Below are positions 43,873-52,218 of a stretch of 64,000 nucleotides of DNA, in pieces. A model generated the notes under the pieces. That model was not told where the DNA came from. It was given only the letters and a program-made list of their open reading frames with translations, and searched no databases. This DNA is from CAZGSN01 sp964371655 (GTDB lineage Bacteria > Desulfobacterota > Binatia > HRBIN30): assembly GCA_964371655.1 (NCBI GenBank), contig CAYJOD010000009.1, positions 1-64,000 of the forward strand, read 5' to 3'. Position numbers and translations under genes: made by a program. How positions within the stretch are numbered: position 1 is the first letter of the stretch; every line of letters starts with the position of its first letter.

Positions 43873-44883
43873 ATGAAACTTGACACCGCTTTATTCGTTC
43901 CGTCACTCAATCAGGCTGCCGAGGTGGCTCGCGCCGCCGAAGAGACCGGTTTCGATGCGCTGTGGACGGCGGAGACCAGTCACGACCCGTTCTTTCCGTT
44001 GCTCATCGCGGCGCAGAACACCAAGAAGATCAAGCTCGGCACTGCGATCGCCGTGGCGTTCCCGCGTAGCCCGATGATCTTGGCGCAGATCGCGTGGGAC
44101 TTGCAGGCCTACTCGCAAGGCCGCTTCATTCTCGGGCTCGGCACCCAGGTAAAGGGACACAACGAGCGCCGTTTTGGGGTGAAGTGGGAGCATCCCGGCC
44201 CGAAGCTGCGTGAGATGATCGAGATGATCCACGCCATCTGGGCCAACTGGCAGGACAACGCGCGCCCCAACTTTGTCGGACAGTTCTACAACTTCACGTT
44301 GATGACGCCGTTCTTCAGTGCCGGACCGATCCCTTACCCGAAGCCGCCGATCTACATTGCCGGGGTCAACGAATATATGTGCCGTCTCGCCGGCGAGCTG
44401 TGCGAGGGATTCCACGTGCATCCCTTCCACTCGATGAAATATCTCGACGACCTCGTGCTCCCGAACATCAGCAAAGGCCTGGAAACTAAAGGCCGCACCC
44501 GCAAGGACATCACGCTGACGAGCACGATCTTCGTGATCACCGGCAACAACAGCGATGAGATCGAAGCGGCGAAAGCGCCGGTGCGACAACAGCTCGCGTT
44601 CTACGCCTCGACCCCGGCCTATCGCGGCGTGCTCGAAGCACATGGCTGGGGCGATGTTGGACCGCGTCTGACCGCGGGCTCGAAACGTGGCGACTGGTCG
44701 GCGATGGCGTCGGAGATCACGGACGAAATGCTCGACGTCTACGCCGTCACCGGCAAGCGCGACGAGATCGTCGACAAGATCAAGCAGCGCTACGACGGCT
44801 ATCTCGATCGTTTCGGCTTCTACATGCCGTTCACCCCGGGCGATCAGGGGTGGAAAGAGATCGTGCGCGCCTTCAACGGCTGA
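43873..44883 (+). CDS. F420-dependent LLM-class oxidoreductase (TIGR03617-like)
   Basis: This 336-residue luciferase-like TIM-barrel flavin/F420 oxidoreductase has EETGFDALWTAETSHDPFFPL, KIKLGTAIAVAFPRSPMILAQ, QGRFILGLGTQVKGHNERRFG and PIYIAGVNEYMCRLAGELCEG (each in parts). It ends DRFGFYMPFTPGDQGWKE. These match the TIGR03617 subgroup as I recall it. The substrate is unknown. An AGGAG site precedes the ATG. The same palindromic family flanks the gene on both sides. Confidence 0.88.
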   Translation: MKLDTALFVPSLNQAAEVARAAEETGFDALWTAETSHDPFFPLLIAAQNTKKIKLGTAIAVAFPRSPMILAQIAWDLQAYSQGRFILGLGTQVKGHNERRFGVKWEHPGPKLREMIEMIHAIWANWQDNARPNFVGQFYNFTLMTPFFSAGPIPYPKPPIYIAGVNEYMCRLAGELCEGFHVHPFHSMKYLDDLVLPNISKGLETKGRTRKDITLTSTIFVITGNNSDEIEAAKAPVRQQLAFYASTPAYRGVLEAHGWGDVGPRLTAGSKRGDWSAMASEITDEMLDVYAVTGKRDEIVDKIKQRYDGYLDRFGFYMPFTPGDQGWKEIVRAFNG

Positions 44884-44913
44884 GCTTGAAGATGGCATGC
44901 ACCGAAGGAGCGC

Positions 44914-45033
44914 CCCTCGATACGCCGCCAGAAGAGGGCGGCTACTCGGGGCGAACGGTTTGGCTTTTATTCTCAGCTGCTCGTGTCCGTTCGTCCCGAG
45001 TAGGCCGCGTCTTCTCAGTGGCCGTATCGAGGG
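44914..45033. repeat. CCTCGATACGCCGCC...GCGAACGG element, copy 2
   Basis: The left arm (44,914-44,958) runs CCCCTCGATACGCCGCC to GGGGCGAACGG. The right arm (44,987-45,033) runs CCGTTCGTCCCGAGTAGGCC to GGCCGTATCGAGGG. The outer ends pair perfectly over CCCTCGATACG-like bases. It is of the same family as 43,558-43,685. Confidence 0.85.
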
Positions 45034-45117
45034 ACGGCACAGAGGTCGGCGAGTACTTCAGACCGCTAAACGGTTACGAACCCTTGACCCCCAAAGCCCT
45101 TTGAGAACGAGCCAACG

Positions 45118-45477
45118 ATGGACCTGACTGCCAACACCGAGCAATCGACTCTGAAGTTGACCACGGTCGGTCGTAAGACCGGCAAGAAGCACAGCGTGGT
45201 CATCTGGTTCGTCGTCGCCGGACCACACGCCATCTACGTGCAACACGTTACGTCGCCGGCGCATTGGTGCATGAACATGGAGAAGACTGCGGCGGTGGAG
45301 CTCGACTTCGGCAGCGGACCCATTCCCGGCACCGCCGCCGTGATCACCGACGCCGCGCGCAGGAGCGAGATCCTGGCGCTGTTCCGGCGCAAGTATTTCG
45401 CCGCTCGTTTTGTTCAGTTCTTCGGTCGCAAACAGACGCCGTTCGTCGCCCAGATCGACTGTGCGGACATCGGCTGA
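45118..45477 (+). CDS. Deazaflavin/FMN split-barrel reductase-like protein
   Basis: This 119-residue protein is of the DDN/DUF385-like split-barrel family: STLKLTTVGRKTGKKHSVVIW (in parts), then AIYVQHVTSPAHWCMNMEKT, and an end strand TPFVAQIDCAD. Small proteins of this fold bind F420 or FMN. It follows the F420-type oxidoreductase, from which it is separated by a palindromic element. The next ORF continues in the same frame after its TGA. Confidence 0.75.
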   Translation: MDLTANTEQSTLKLTTVGRKTGKKHSVVIWFVVAGPHAIYVQHVTSPAHWCMNMEKTAAVELDFGSGPIPGTAAVITDAARRSEILALFRRKYFAARFVQFFGRKQTPFVAQIDCADIG

Positions 45478-45492
45478 GTAGAGAGAGCCAAG

Positions 45493-45792
45493 CTGTCCGA
45501 CTCCACCGCGCCAACTCGCAAACGACGCCGCCCGCTGCTGGCGCTGACACTCTCGGGGCTCTTCCCGGGTCTGGGTCAGCTGTACAACGGCGACCGTCGC
45601 AAAGCAGCGCTATTCCTCATCGCCGCATTGCTCACCGCCTTCGGGCCGTTCCATCCACTCGATACCGAAATCGACCTGGACAATCCGGCCGCCGGTCTAA
45701 TCAACGCGCTGCTCGACTCCCTCCCCTTCTTCGCCATCTCCGTATGGTCGCTCGTCGACGCCTATCGCAGCGCGCGGCGCAGCGCGGGCTAG
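45493..45792 (+). CDS. Small membrane protein, apparent CTG start
   Basis: In the frame directly after the preceding stop, a 99-residue open frame shows a basic start (TRKRRRPLLALTLSG), the pattern GLFPGLGQLYNGDRRKAALF and a second hydrophobic segment (LPFFAISVWSLVDAY). This resembles small TM2/DUF5683-like membrane proteins. No ATG, GTG or TTG is available between the upstream TGA and the first helix. The only plausible initiator is CTG at 45,493 behind a GAGAGAG stretch. Stop readthrough from the preceding gene is an alternative. Confidence 0.5.
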   Translation: MSDSTAPTRKRRRPLLALTLSGLFPGLGQLYNGDRRKAALFLIAALLTAFGPFHPLDTEIDLDNPAAGLINALLDSLPFFAISVWSLVDAYRSARRSAG

Positions 45793-45846
45793 CCCGCGCC
45801 TCGTCGGCGTTGACGCCGCCAAGTTAGTCATCTAGCTTGACCAAGT

Positions 45847-46092
45847 ATGGCATCCAGCAAGACATCCACGACGCGGTACAACATCGGTGAAGCAAAGGCG
45901 CGGTTCTCAGAGCTCGTCCAGAAGGCTCTACTCGGTGAGGAAGTGATCATCGCGAAAGGCCACAAGCCTTTGCTGAAACTTGTTTCCCTCGACAGGCCCA
46001 AGGCGCGACGCAAACCAGGCTCGGCCAAGGGACGCATCTGGATGGCGGCGGATTTCGACGAGACGCCGGACGACTTCAAAGACTACGTTTGA
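45847..46092 (+). CDS. Phd/RelB-type antitoxin
   Basis: This 81-residue protein has the Phd/YefM DNA-binding start (TTRYNIGEAKARFSELVQKAL), then GEEVIIAKGHKPLLKLVSL and a disordered toxin-neutralising tail (RIWMAADFDETPDDFKDYV). Its stop overlaps the PIN toxin ATG by one base. It would repress its own operon and neutralise the toxin. Confidence 0.88.
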   Translation: MASSKTSTTRYNIGEAKARFSELVQKALLGEEVIIAKGHKPLLKLVSLDRPKARRKPGSAKGRIWMAADFDETPDDFKDYV

Positions 46093-46478
46093 TGCGCCTC
46101 TTATTGGACACCCATGCCTTCCTGTGGTGGGTAGACGATGCGCAGGAGCTGACCAAGCGCGCACGGGCGGCCATCGCCGATCCGAACAACGATTGCTTCC
46201 TGAGCCTGGCGAGCTGCTGGGAGATGGCGATCAAGGTGAGCATCGGCAAGCTCAAGCTACCAGGCGCAATCGAGCGCTTCGTTCCCGAACACATGACGAT
46301 CAACGGGTTTCGGCAGTTGGAGATCGGATTCCGCCATGTCGCTCGCGTTGCCGGTCTGACGATTCATCATCGTGACCCATTCGACCGGATTCTGGTGGCG
46401 CAGGCCATCGAGGATCAGCTGACGCTCGTGTCTGCAGATCCAGTTTTTCGCAAGTACGGCGTAAAGCTACTTTGGTAA
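46092..46478 (+). CDS. PIN-domain ribonuclease toxin (VapC-like)
   Basis: This 128-residue PIN domain has the first acidic residue in LLLDTHAFLWWVDD, then SCWEMAIKVSIGKLKL with the conserved Glu, and HHRDPFDRILVAQAIED with the last Asp residues. All catalytic acids are present. It pairs with the upstream Phd-type antitoxin. Confidence 0.9.
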   Translation: MRLLLDTHAFLWWVDDAQELTKRARAAIADPNNDCFLSLASCWEMAIKVSIGKLKLPGAIERFVPEHMTINGFRQLEIGFRHVARVAGLTIHHRDPFDRILVAQAIEDQLTLVSADPVFRKYGVKLLW

Positions 46479-46497
46479 CTTCGACTCTGAGAAACCC

Positions 46498-48480
46498 CTA
46501 CGCCGCCACCGGGCGCCGGCGTTCTCCGACCAGCTCGACGATGTCGGCGATGATTTCCGTCAGCGTCTTCTGCCCCGGAGTGTAGATGCCGGCAACGCCC
46601 GCGGCTTTGAGCGCGCCCTGGTCCGACTCGGGGATGATGCCACCGAGGACGACGGGAACGTCGGTCAAACCTTTCTCGTGCAGCAGTTTGGTCACGCGCG
46701 GAATCAGGGTCATGTGCGACCCCGAATGAATCGACAGGCCGACGGCATCGACGTCTTCTTCCAGAGCCGAGGCGACGATCTGCTCCGGAGTCAAGCGGAT
46801 GCCATCGTAGATCACCTCGAGGCCCACCTCTTTCGCACGCACCGCGATCTGCTCGGCGCCATTCGAATGGCCGTCGAGTCCAGGCTTGGCGACTAGTAGG
46901 CGGATCGGGTGACCGATCTGCTTTGCCACTTGCTGGGCACGCGCGCGCACGGTCTTCACGGTGTCGGCATCACTAGAGAAGCTTGCGCCCTGCAAGCCGG
47001 TAGGAGCGCGGTACTCGCCAAACGTCGCGCGCAGCGCATCAGCCCACTCACCGGTGGTCACCCCGGCCTTGGCGGCGCGGATCGATGCCGGCATGACGTT
47101 GGCACCGCCGCGAGCCGCGTCGGCTAACGCCTGCAGTGCCGCGGCGACCTCGGCCTGATTGCGCTTGGCGCGGAAGGCGCGCAGGCGTTCGATCTGCTGA
47201 CGCTCGGCGTCGGCATCGACGACCAGGACACTCTCCGCGTCGGCGGTCACCAAGCCTGAGGGCTCATGCTCGGTGAACTTGTTCACGCCCACCATGATCA
47301 GATCGCCGCTCTCGATACGACGCTGGCGCTCGGCGTGACTGGCGACCAGGGCGCCTTTCATCGATTCGATCGCATGCGCCGCGTCGCCGATCTGCTGGAT
47401 ACGTTTCAGCTCAGCCTCGGCGCCGGCGATGATCTCGGCGACCTTCGCTTCGATAACCTTGGAGCCGTCGAAGATGTCGTGGCCGTATTCGAGCAGATCG
47501 GTCTCGTAGGCCAAGACCTGTTGAATGCGCAGCGACCATTGCTGATCCCACGGACGCGGCAGACCCAGCGCCTCGTTCCACGCCGGCAGCTGCACCGAAC
47601 GTGCGCGCGCTTCCTTCGACATCGTCACCGCGAGCATCTCGAGAACAATGCGCTGGACGTTGTTCTCCGGCTGCTGCGCGGTGAGGCCGAGCGAGTTGAC
47701 CTGCACACCGTAGCGGAAGCGGCGCTTGGCAGCGTCGTCGACGCCGTAGCGCTCACGCGTGAAGCGATCCCACAGGCGCGTGAAGGCTTTGAGCTTGCAC
47801 ATCTCCTCGACGAAGCGGATGCCGGCGTTGACGAAGAACGAGATCGAGGCGACCACGTCGGGCATCGCAACGCCGGGGCGTTTTTGGACGCGATCGAGAA
47901 TGGCAAAGGCATTGGCGAGGGTGAACGCGATCTCCTGCACCGGCGTCGCGCCCGCTTCCTGCAGGTGATAGCTGCAGACGTTCATCGGGTTCCATTTCGG
48001 AACCTGACTCACCGTGTACTCGATCGTATCTGCGGTCAGCCGCAACGACGGCTCGGGCGGGAAGACATAGGTGCCGCGCGCCAGGAACTCCTTGAGAATG
48101 TCGTTCTGTGTGGTGCCACGTAGCTCGCGAGCGTTGGCACCCTGCTTCTCGGCGACCGCGACGTACAGAGCCAGCAGCCAGGCCGCGGGAGCGTTGATGG
48201 TCATCGACGTATTCATCTTCGCCAGCGGGATCTGGTCGAAGAGCTGTTCCATATCGGCGATGTGACAGATCGGCACGCCGACCTTGCCCACCTCCCCCAT
48301 CGCCATCGGCGCATCGGAGTCGTAACCCGTCTGCGTCGGCAGGTCGAAAGCAACGCTGAGACCAGTCTGCCCCTTCGAGAGATTCTTGCGGAATAGCTCG
48401 TTGGCGGCCTTGGGGTTCGTGTGCCCGGCGTAGGTCCGCATCAACCACGGTTCTTGTCGCTGTGCCATGGATCCATTCAT
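46498..48480 (-). CDS. B12-dependent acyl-CoA mutase, MeaA/ethylmalonyl-CoA mutase-like
   Basis: This 660-residue protein has a catalytic barrel (WLMRTYAGHTNPKAANELF, GLSVAFDLPTQTGYDSD, MNTSMTINAPAAWLLALY, PKWNPMNVCSYHLQEAGATP). A C-terminal B12 domain has the cobalt-ligand motif in KPGLDGHSNGAEQIA (DxHxxG variant DGHSNG), GLSIHSGSH and VVLGGIIP. Its length and single-chain form, and its close resemblance to MeaA as I remember it, favour ethylmalonyl-CoA mutase over methylmalonyl-CoA mutase. No crotonyl-CoA carboxylase/reductase gene is in the window to confirm the pathway. The ATG at 48,480 is preferred; 48,468 is possible. Confidence 0.8.
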   Translation of the reverse strand: MNGSMAQRQEPWLMRTYAGHTNPKAANELFRKNLSKGQTGLSVAFDLPTQTGYDSDAPMAMGEVGKVGVPICHIADMEQLFDQIPLAKMNTSMTINAPAAWLLALYVAVAEKQGANARELRGTTQNDILKEFLARGTYVFPPEPSLRLTADTIEYTVSQVPKWNPMNVCSYHLQEAGATPVQEIAFTLANAFAILDRVQKRPGVAMPDVVASISFFVNAGIRFVEEMCKLKAFTRLWDRFTRERYGVDDAAKRRFRYGVQVNSLGLTAQQPENNVQRIVLEMLAVTMSKEARARSVQLPAWNEALGLPRPWDQQWSLRIQQVLAYETDLLEYGHDIFDGSKVIEAKVAEIIAGAEAELKRIQQIGDAAHAIESMKGALVASHAERQRRIESGDLIMVGVNKFTEHEPSGLVTADAESVLVVDADAERQQIERLRAFRAKRNQAEVAAALQALADAARGGANVMPASIRAAKAGVTTGEWADALRATFGEYRAPTGLQGASFSSDADTVKTVRARAQQVAKQIGHPIRLLVAKPGLDGHSNGAEQIAVRAKEVGLEVIYDGIRLTPEQIVASALEEDVDAVGLSIHSGSHMTLIPRVTKLLHEKGLTDVPVVLGGIIPESDQGALKAAGVAGIYTPGQKTLTEIIADIVELVGERRRPVAA

Positions 48481-48590
48481 ACAGATTCGACACGCACTGG
48501 GGCAACGGGCTTCCTCGTCGGGGTCACGGCAAGGTCGCCCACGGGGCCTTGAGGCTGCCATCGCATCGCCACCTCGACGGCGTTCTGTAT

Positions 48591-48653
48591 CCCTGGGAGC
48601 GTCGCCTTCGAGGCGGCGTGATTCGCGCCGGCAAGATGCCGGCGCTCCCAGGC
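48591..48653. repeat. CTGGGAGCG palindromic element in a divergent promoter region
   Basis: The outer ends CCCTGGGAGCG and CGCTCCCAGG are inverted. Inner hairpins are CGCC-TTCGA-GGCG and GCCGGC-AAGAT-GCCGGC. It lies between the divergent mutase and 3-hydroxyacyl-CoA dehydrogenase genes. The remaining parts of this 300-bp gap show nothing else. Confidence 0.85.
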
Positions 48654-48777
48654 AGGTCCTCCACGCAGCGACCCTGGTCTGGCCATGCGGCCTTCCTCGC
48701 CAGACCCTTGAGTCGCCCTACGAAACGTGCGACTAGGAGCCCCCTCTATCTCTTACTGCAGGGAGTCCAGCTCAGTC

Positions 48778-50091
48778 ATGATGAACATAAAAGACGTTGT
48801 GGTCGTTGGCGCGAACGGCACGATGGGGGCGGGAAGCGTCGAAGTCTTCGCCGCCGGCGGGTGCGACGTGGTGTGCTTGGCACGCACGGCGGAGAAGGCT
48901 CACGAAGGCCTCGTCGGCGCGCAGAACATGGCCAAGTCGGTGCGCATCGCCGACCGCATCTCGATCGGCGCATACGATCAGGACCTGGAAAGTGCCGTTG
49001 CCAAGGCGGATCTGATCTTCGAGTGCCTGGCCGAGGACATCGAGCTGAAGAAGGAGTTCTTCGCCAAGATCGACAAGTTCCGGCGACCCGACTCGATCGT
49101 CGCGACAGTCTCCTCCGGCCTATCGATCGCCGACATGGCCAAGGGACGTAGCGACAGCTTCCGCAAACGCTTCCTTGGTATCCATCTTTTCAATCCACCC
49201 AATGTCATCGTCGGCACGGAAGTGATTCCGTCCGACGACACCGACTTGAAGCTCGTCGAAGCGGTTCTAGCTGCGCTCGATACGCGCTTCGGTCGCGTCT
49301 CGATTCTGTGCCGCGACATGCCGGCGTTCGCCGGCAACCGCGTCGGCTTCAAGGTGCTCAACGAAATCGCGATTCTCGCCGAGAAGCATGGGGTCGCCTT
49401 CATGGACTACCTCATCGGCCCGCATACCGGTCGCGCCATGCCGCCGCTGTCGACCGTCGATCTCGTCGGCTGGGACGTGCACAAAGCCATCGTCGACAAC
49501 GTTTACGCCAACACCAAGGATGAAGCGCACTCGACCTTTGCCCTGCCTGCCTACATGGAAGGCCTGATCAGCCACGGCCACCTCGGTAACAAGACGGCCT
49601 TCAAGGGCGGCTTCTACCGCCGTGTCAAGGACGGCAAGCAGACGATCAACCTCGAGCTCGACCCCAACACGGGTGCGTACAAGGATAGCCGCGACAACGG
49701 TCCGGCGAAGATCGCCTTCGTCGAGAAGATGAAGGAGCTGCACCAGGTCGGACGTTACGCGGAAGCGATGAAGGTGTTCGCCGCCGCGACCGGCCCTGAA
49801 GCCGACCTCGCCAAGAAAGTCGTGCTCGGATACGTCAGCTATGGCCTCAACCGCGTTGGCGCCAACGAGGTGGTGCGCAGCCCGCGCGACATCGACCGCA
49901 TCATGGGCTTCGGCTTCAACTGGGCGCCGCCGACGGTTCTCGTCGACGTGATCGGCGTGAAGACGACGGTCAGCTTGCTGGAGAAAGGCGGTTTGCCCGT
50001 GCCCGCGGTCCTGCAGGAGGCGCTCAAGCGTCCCGACGAGCGCATGTTCAACGAGCCCAACGTCAACATCGGGCGCTTCTTCGCGGCGTGA
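48778..50091 (+). CDS. 3-hydroxyacyl-CoA dehydrogenase family protein
   Basis: This 437-residue NAD-dependent dehydrogenase has the Rossmann motif VVVVGANGTMGAGSVEVFAA. It also has the catalytic-domain segments IFECLAEDIELKKEFFAKI, FLGIHLFNPPNVIVGTEVIP (His of the catalytic pair) and GNRVGFKVLNEIA. It would oxidise 3-hydroxyacyl-CoA in fatty or dicarboxylic acid turnover. Unlike multifunctional FadB it has no enoyl-CoA hydratase domain. The ATG at 48,778 follows GCAGGGAG. A thiolase gene follows. Confidence 0.88.
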   Translation: MMNIKDVVVVGANGTMGAGSVEVFAAGGCDVVCLARTAEKAHEGLVGAQNMAKSVRIADRISIGAYDQDLESAVAKADLIFECLAEDIELKKEFFAKIDKFRRPDSIVATVSSGLSIADMAKGRSDSFRKRFLGIHLFNPPNVIVGTEVIPSDDTDLKLVEAVLAALDTRFGRVSILCRDMPAFAGNRVGFKVLNEIAILAEKHGVAFMDYLIGPHTGRAMPPLSTVDLVGWDVHKAIVDNVYANTKDEAHSTFALPAYMEGLISHGHLGNKTAFKGGFYRRVKDGKQTINLELDPNTGAYKDSRDNGPAKIAFVEKMKELHQVGRYAEAMKVFAAATGPEADLAKKVVLGYVSYGLNRVGANEVVRSPRDIDRIMGFGFNWAPPTVLVDVIGVKTTVSLLEKGGLPVPAVLQEALKRPDERMFNEPNVNIGRFFAA

Positions 50092-50100
50092 GAGAGAAAC

Positions 50101-50178
50101 TTGGGGCTGGTGACTGGGGGCTGGGAGCTTGTAAGAGCCAGGCCCCAGCCCCGAGTCCCAAGCCACCAGCCCCAAGCG
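50101..50178. repeat. CTGGGG-word palindromic element, copy 3
   Basis: The left arm has TTGGGGCTGGTGACTGGGGG and CTGGGAGCTTG words. The right arm has GGCCCCAGCCCCGAGTCCCA and AGCCACCAGCCCC words. It lies between the 3-hydroxyacyl-CoA dehydrogenase and thiolase genes. Confidence 0.85.
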
Positions 50179-50272
50179 AACGGTCCACCTTGCGCAGGAA
50201 CGAAGCCGGGTGGTAGGAACCAACCAGGCTGCGCGACCTAGGCAGCAACCGTCAAGGAGAAAGCAAACACCA

Positions 50273-51502
50273 ATGACAACTCCAATCTACGTGCTCGGCG
50301 GCTACCAGACCGACTTCGCGCGCAACTGGAACAAAGAGAACAAGCACATCGTCGCGATGATGCGTGAGGCCGTCGAAGGCGGCCTGGCCGCGACGGGGAT
50401 CGCGGCCAAGGACGTCGAAGTCGGCCACGTCGGCAACTTTGCCGCCGAGCTGTATGCGATGCAGGGGCACCTCGGTGCCTTCCTCGTCGACACCGACCCC
50501 GCCTTCTCCGGTCTGCCCACGGCCCGCCACGAAGCGGCGTGCGCTTCCGGAAGCATTGCGATTCTCGCCGCCTCCGCGGAGATCGAAGCCGGACGTTACG
50601 ATCTCGCCATGGTCGTCGGCGTCGAACAGATGAAGACCGTCGATCCCGGCCGCGGCGGCGACTTCCTCGGCACCGCGGCGTGGTACGATCGCGAAGCCAA
50701 GGGCATCGAGTTCCCATTCCCGAAACTCTTCGGACGCCTGGGCGACGAGTACGACAAGCGTTACGGCCTCAAGGATGAGCACCTCGCGCACATCTCGGCC
50801 GTGAACTACTCCAACGCCAAGCGCAACCCGCTGGCGCAGACGCGCAACTGGTACATGACCGAGGATCACGCGCGCTCGCAGGACAAGTTCAACTCGATCA
50901 TCGGCGGACGCATCAAGATCTCCGACTGCTCGCAGGTCACCGATGGGTCGTGTTCCTTGTTCCTCGCCTCGGAGAAAGCGGCCGGCGCCTATGCCAAGAA
51001 ACGCGGCATCAAGCTGGAAGAGATCCCCAAGCTTCTCGGTTGGGGCCATCGCACCGCGCCGATCGAGTTCGACACCAAGGTCGCCGAGAGCAAGGGCAAC
51101 CCCTACGTTCTGCCGCACACGCGGCAAACCATTCTCGACGCCTTCAAGCGCGCGGGTGTAGCCGACGTGTGGGCGGTGCAAGCGATCGAGACCCACGACT
51201 GCTTCACGACCTCGGAGTACATGGCGATCGACCACTTCGGCATCACCAAGCCCGGGGAAGCCTGGAAGGCGGTGGAAGACGGCACCATCGAGATGGGCGG
51301 CAAGATGCCGATCAACCCCAGCGGCGGCCTCATCGGCGCCGGCCATCCCGTCGGCTGCACCGGCGTGCGCCAGGTACTCGACGCCTTCCGCCAGGTGCAG
51401 GGACAGTGCGGCGAGTATCAGGTCGAAGGCGCCAAGAAGATCGCGACCCTCAACATCGGCGGCAGCGGCACGACCAGCGTTTCGTTCGTCGTCGGGCGTT
51501 GA
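50273..51502 (+). CDS. Thiolase-family acetyl-CoA acyltransferase
   Basis: This 409-residue thiolase-fold protein of the SCP-x/AcaB-like group has the nucleophilic Cys in ARHEAACASGSIAI, NPSGGLIGAGHPVGCTGVRQ with the catalytic His and second Cys, and a C-terminal NIGGSGTTSVSFV. It would cleave 3-oxoacyl-CoA or condense acyl units. It is in the same direction as the dehydrogenase upstream, with which it makes two consecutive beta-oxidation steps. An AAGGAG site lies 15 bp before the ATG. Confidence 0.88.
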   Translation: MTTPIYVLGGYQTDFARNWNKENKHIVAMMREAVEGGLAATGIAAKDVEVGHVGNFAAELYAMQGHLGAFLVDTDPAFSGLPTARHEAACASGSIAILAASAEIEAGRYDLAMVVGVEQMKTVDPGRGGDFLGTAAWYDREAKGIEFPFPKLFGRLGDEYDKRYGLKDEHLAHISAVNYSNAKRNPLAQTRNWYMTEDHARSQDKFNSIIGGRIKISDCSQVTDGSCSLFLASEKAAGAYAKKRGIKLEEIPKLLGWGHRTAPIEFDTKVAESKGNPYVLPHTRQTILDAFKRAGVADVWAVQAIETHDCFTTSEYMAIDHFGITKPGEAWKAVEDGTIEMGGKMPINPSGGLIGAGHPVGCTGVRQVLDAFRQVQGQCGEYQVEGAKKIATLNIGGSGTTSVSFVVGR

Positions 51503-51520
51503 GGCAGTCCTGTGAACGTG

Positions 51521-51660
51521 AGCTCCCCTCTCCCTCTGGGAGCGTCGATAAATCGGAATGGAAGACAGGAAACGGAAAACCGGGAACCGAAAACTGGGCA
51601 ATGCTCACGCAGAAAGGCCGGTTTTCAATTTCCGGTCTCCGGTTTCCTGTTTTCCATTCT
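51521..51660. repeat. CTCTCCC arm plus GGAAAC-word palindrome, copy 3
   Basis: A lone arm AGCTCCCCTCTCCCTCTGGG (51,521-51,540) precedes a complete palindrome. The palindrome's left arm has ATGGAAGACAGGAAACGGAA words (51,556-51,598), and its right arm has CCGGTTTTCAATTTCCGGTC and TTTCCTGTTTTCCATTCTCC words (51,618-51,660). The orientation matches the nest at 31,869-32,046. Confidence 0.85.
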
Positions 51661-51674
51661 CCGAGCGATGTTGA

Positions 51675-52208
51675 ATGGAAATCGCTGACGACGTCGCAGC
51701 CTTTGCTGACCAGCGACGGTACGCGCCGTCGACGCTGGAGCGCTGGCTACGGCTCGACGAGCCGGATGCACGCGCCCTGCTGGGGTTGGCAGCGGCGTTG
51801 CGCCTGAGCGACAACCAACTGCGTGACGTATGGCAATGGGCGGAAGAGATCGCACAGCGCGACCAGCGCTCCCTGGCGGAAGTTCTCGGCGCACCGGCCT
51901 TGGCTGCGTTACTGGCCCGGTCCGTCGGGCGCAGTGACAAGGTCAAGCTGCTGAAGTCAGAGCTGCGCCGGCTGCGTTTCCCGGAGCTGGCCGCGAGCGA
52001 GCTACGCGCCGCCGCTCTCGTGGTCGCGCTTGCCCTTCCCCGTCACGTGCGCACCACGCTTCCCACCAATCTCAATGCCGACGCGATCGAATTCACCGTG
52101 CTCGCCACCAGCCCCGCGTCGCTGCGTGCAGGTGCCGCGGCGTTGCTCGCCTGCGCCGCCCGCAGCGAGTGCGCGCAGCTTTTCGAGTTGCTCGGGGAAG
52201 CTCCTTGA
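51675..52208 (+). CDS. Hypothetical protein preceding the radical SAM gene
   Basis: This 177-residue, Leu/Ala-rich helical protein starts MEIADDVAAFADQRRY and includes RRYAPSTLERWLRLDEPDAR and LAAALRLSDNQLRDVWQWAEE. The end is also helical (RAGAAALLACAARSECAQLF). No motif is recognised. It stops 10 bp before the spore-photoproduct-lyase-like gene and is probably its operon partner. Confidence 0.65.
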   Translation: MEIADDVAAFADQRRYAPSTLERWLRLDEPDARALLGLAAALRLSDNQLRDVWQWAEEIAQRDQRSLAEVLGAPALAALLARSVGRSDKVKLLKSELRRLRFPELAASELRAAALVVALALPRHVRTTLPTNLNADAIEFTVLATSPASLRAGAAALLACAARSECAQLFELLGEAP

Positions 52209-52218
52209 GTCGATACGA

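Noticed and set aside
48778..51502. A complete ethylmalonyl-CoA pathway cluster
   Set aside because: Only the mutase-like gene suggests it; crotonyl-CoA carboxylase/reductase and the other specific enzymes are absent, and the dehydrogenase and thiolase are general beta-oxidation types.
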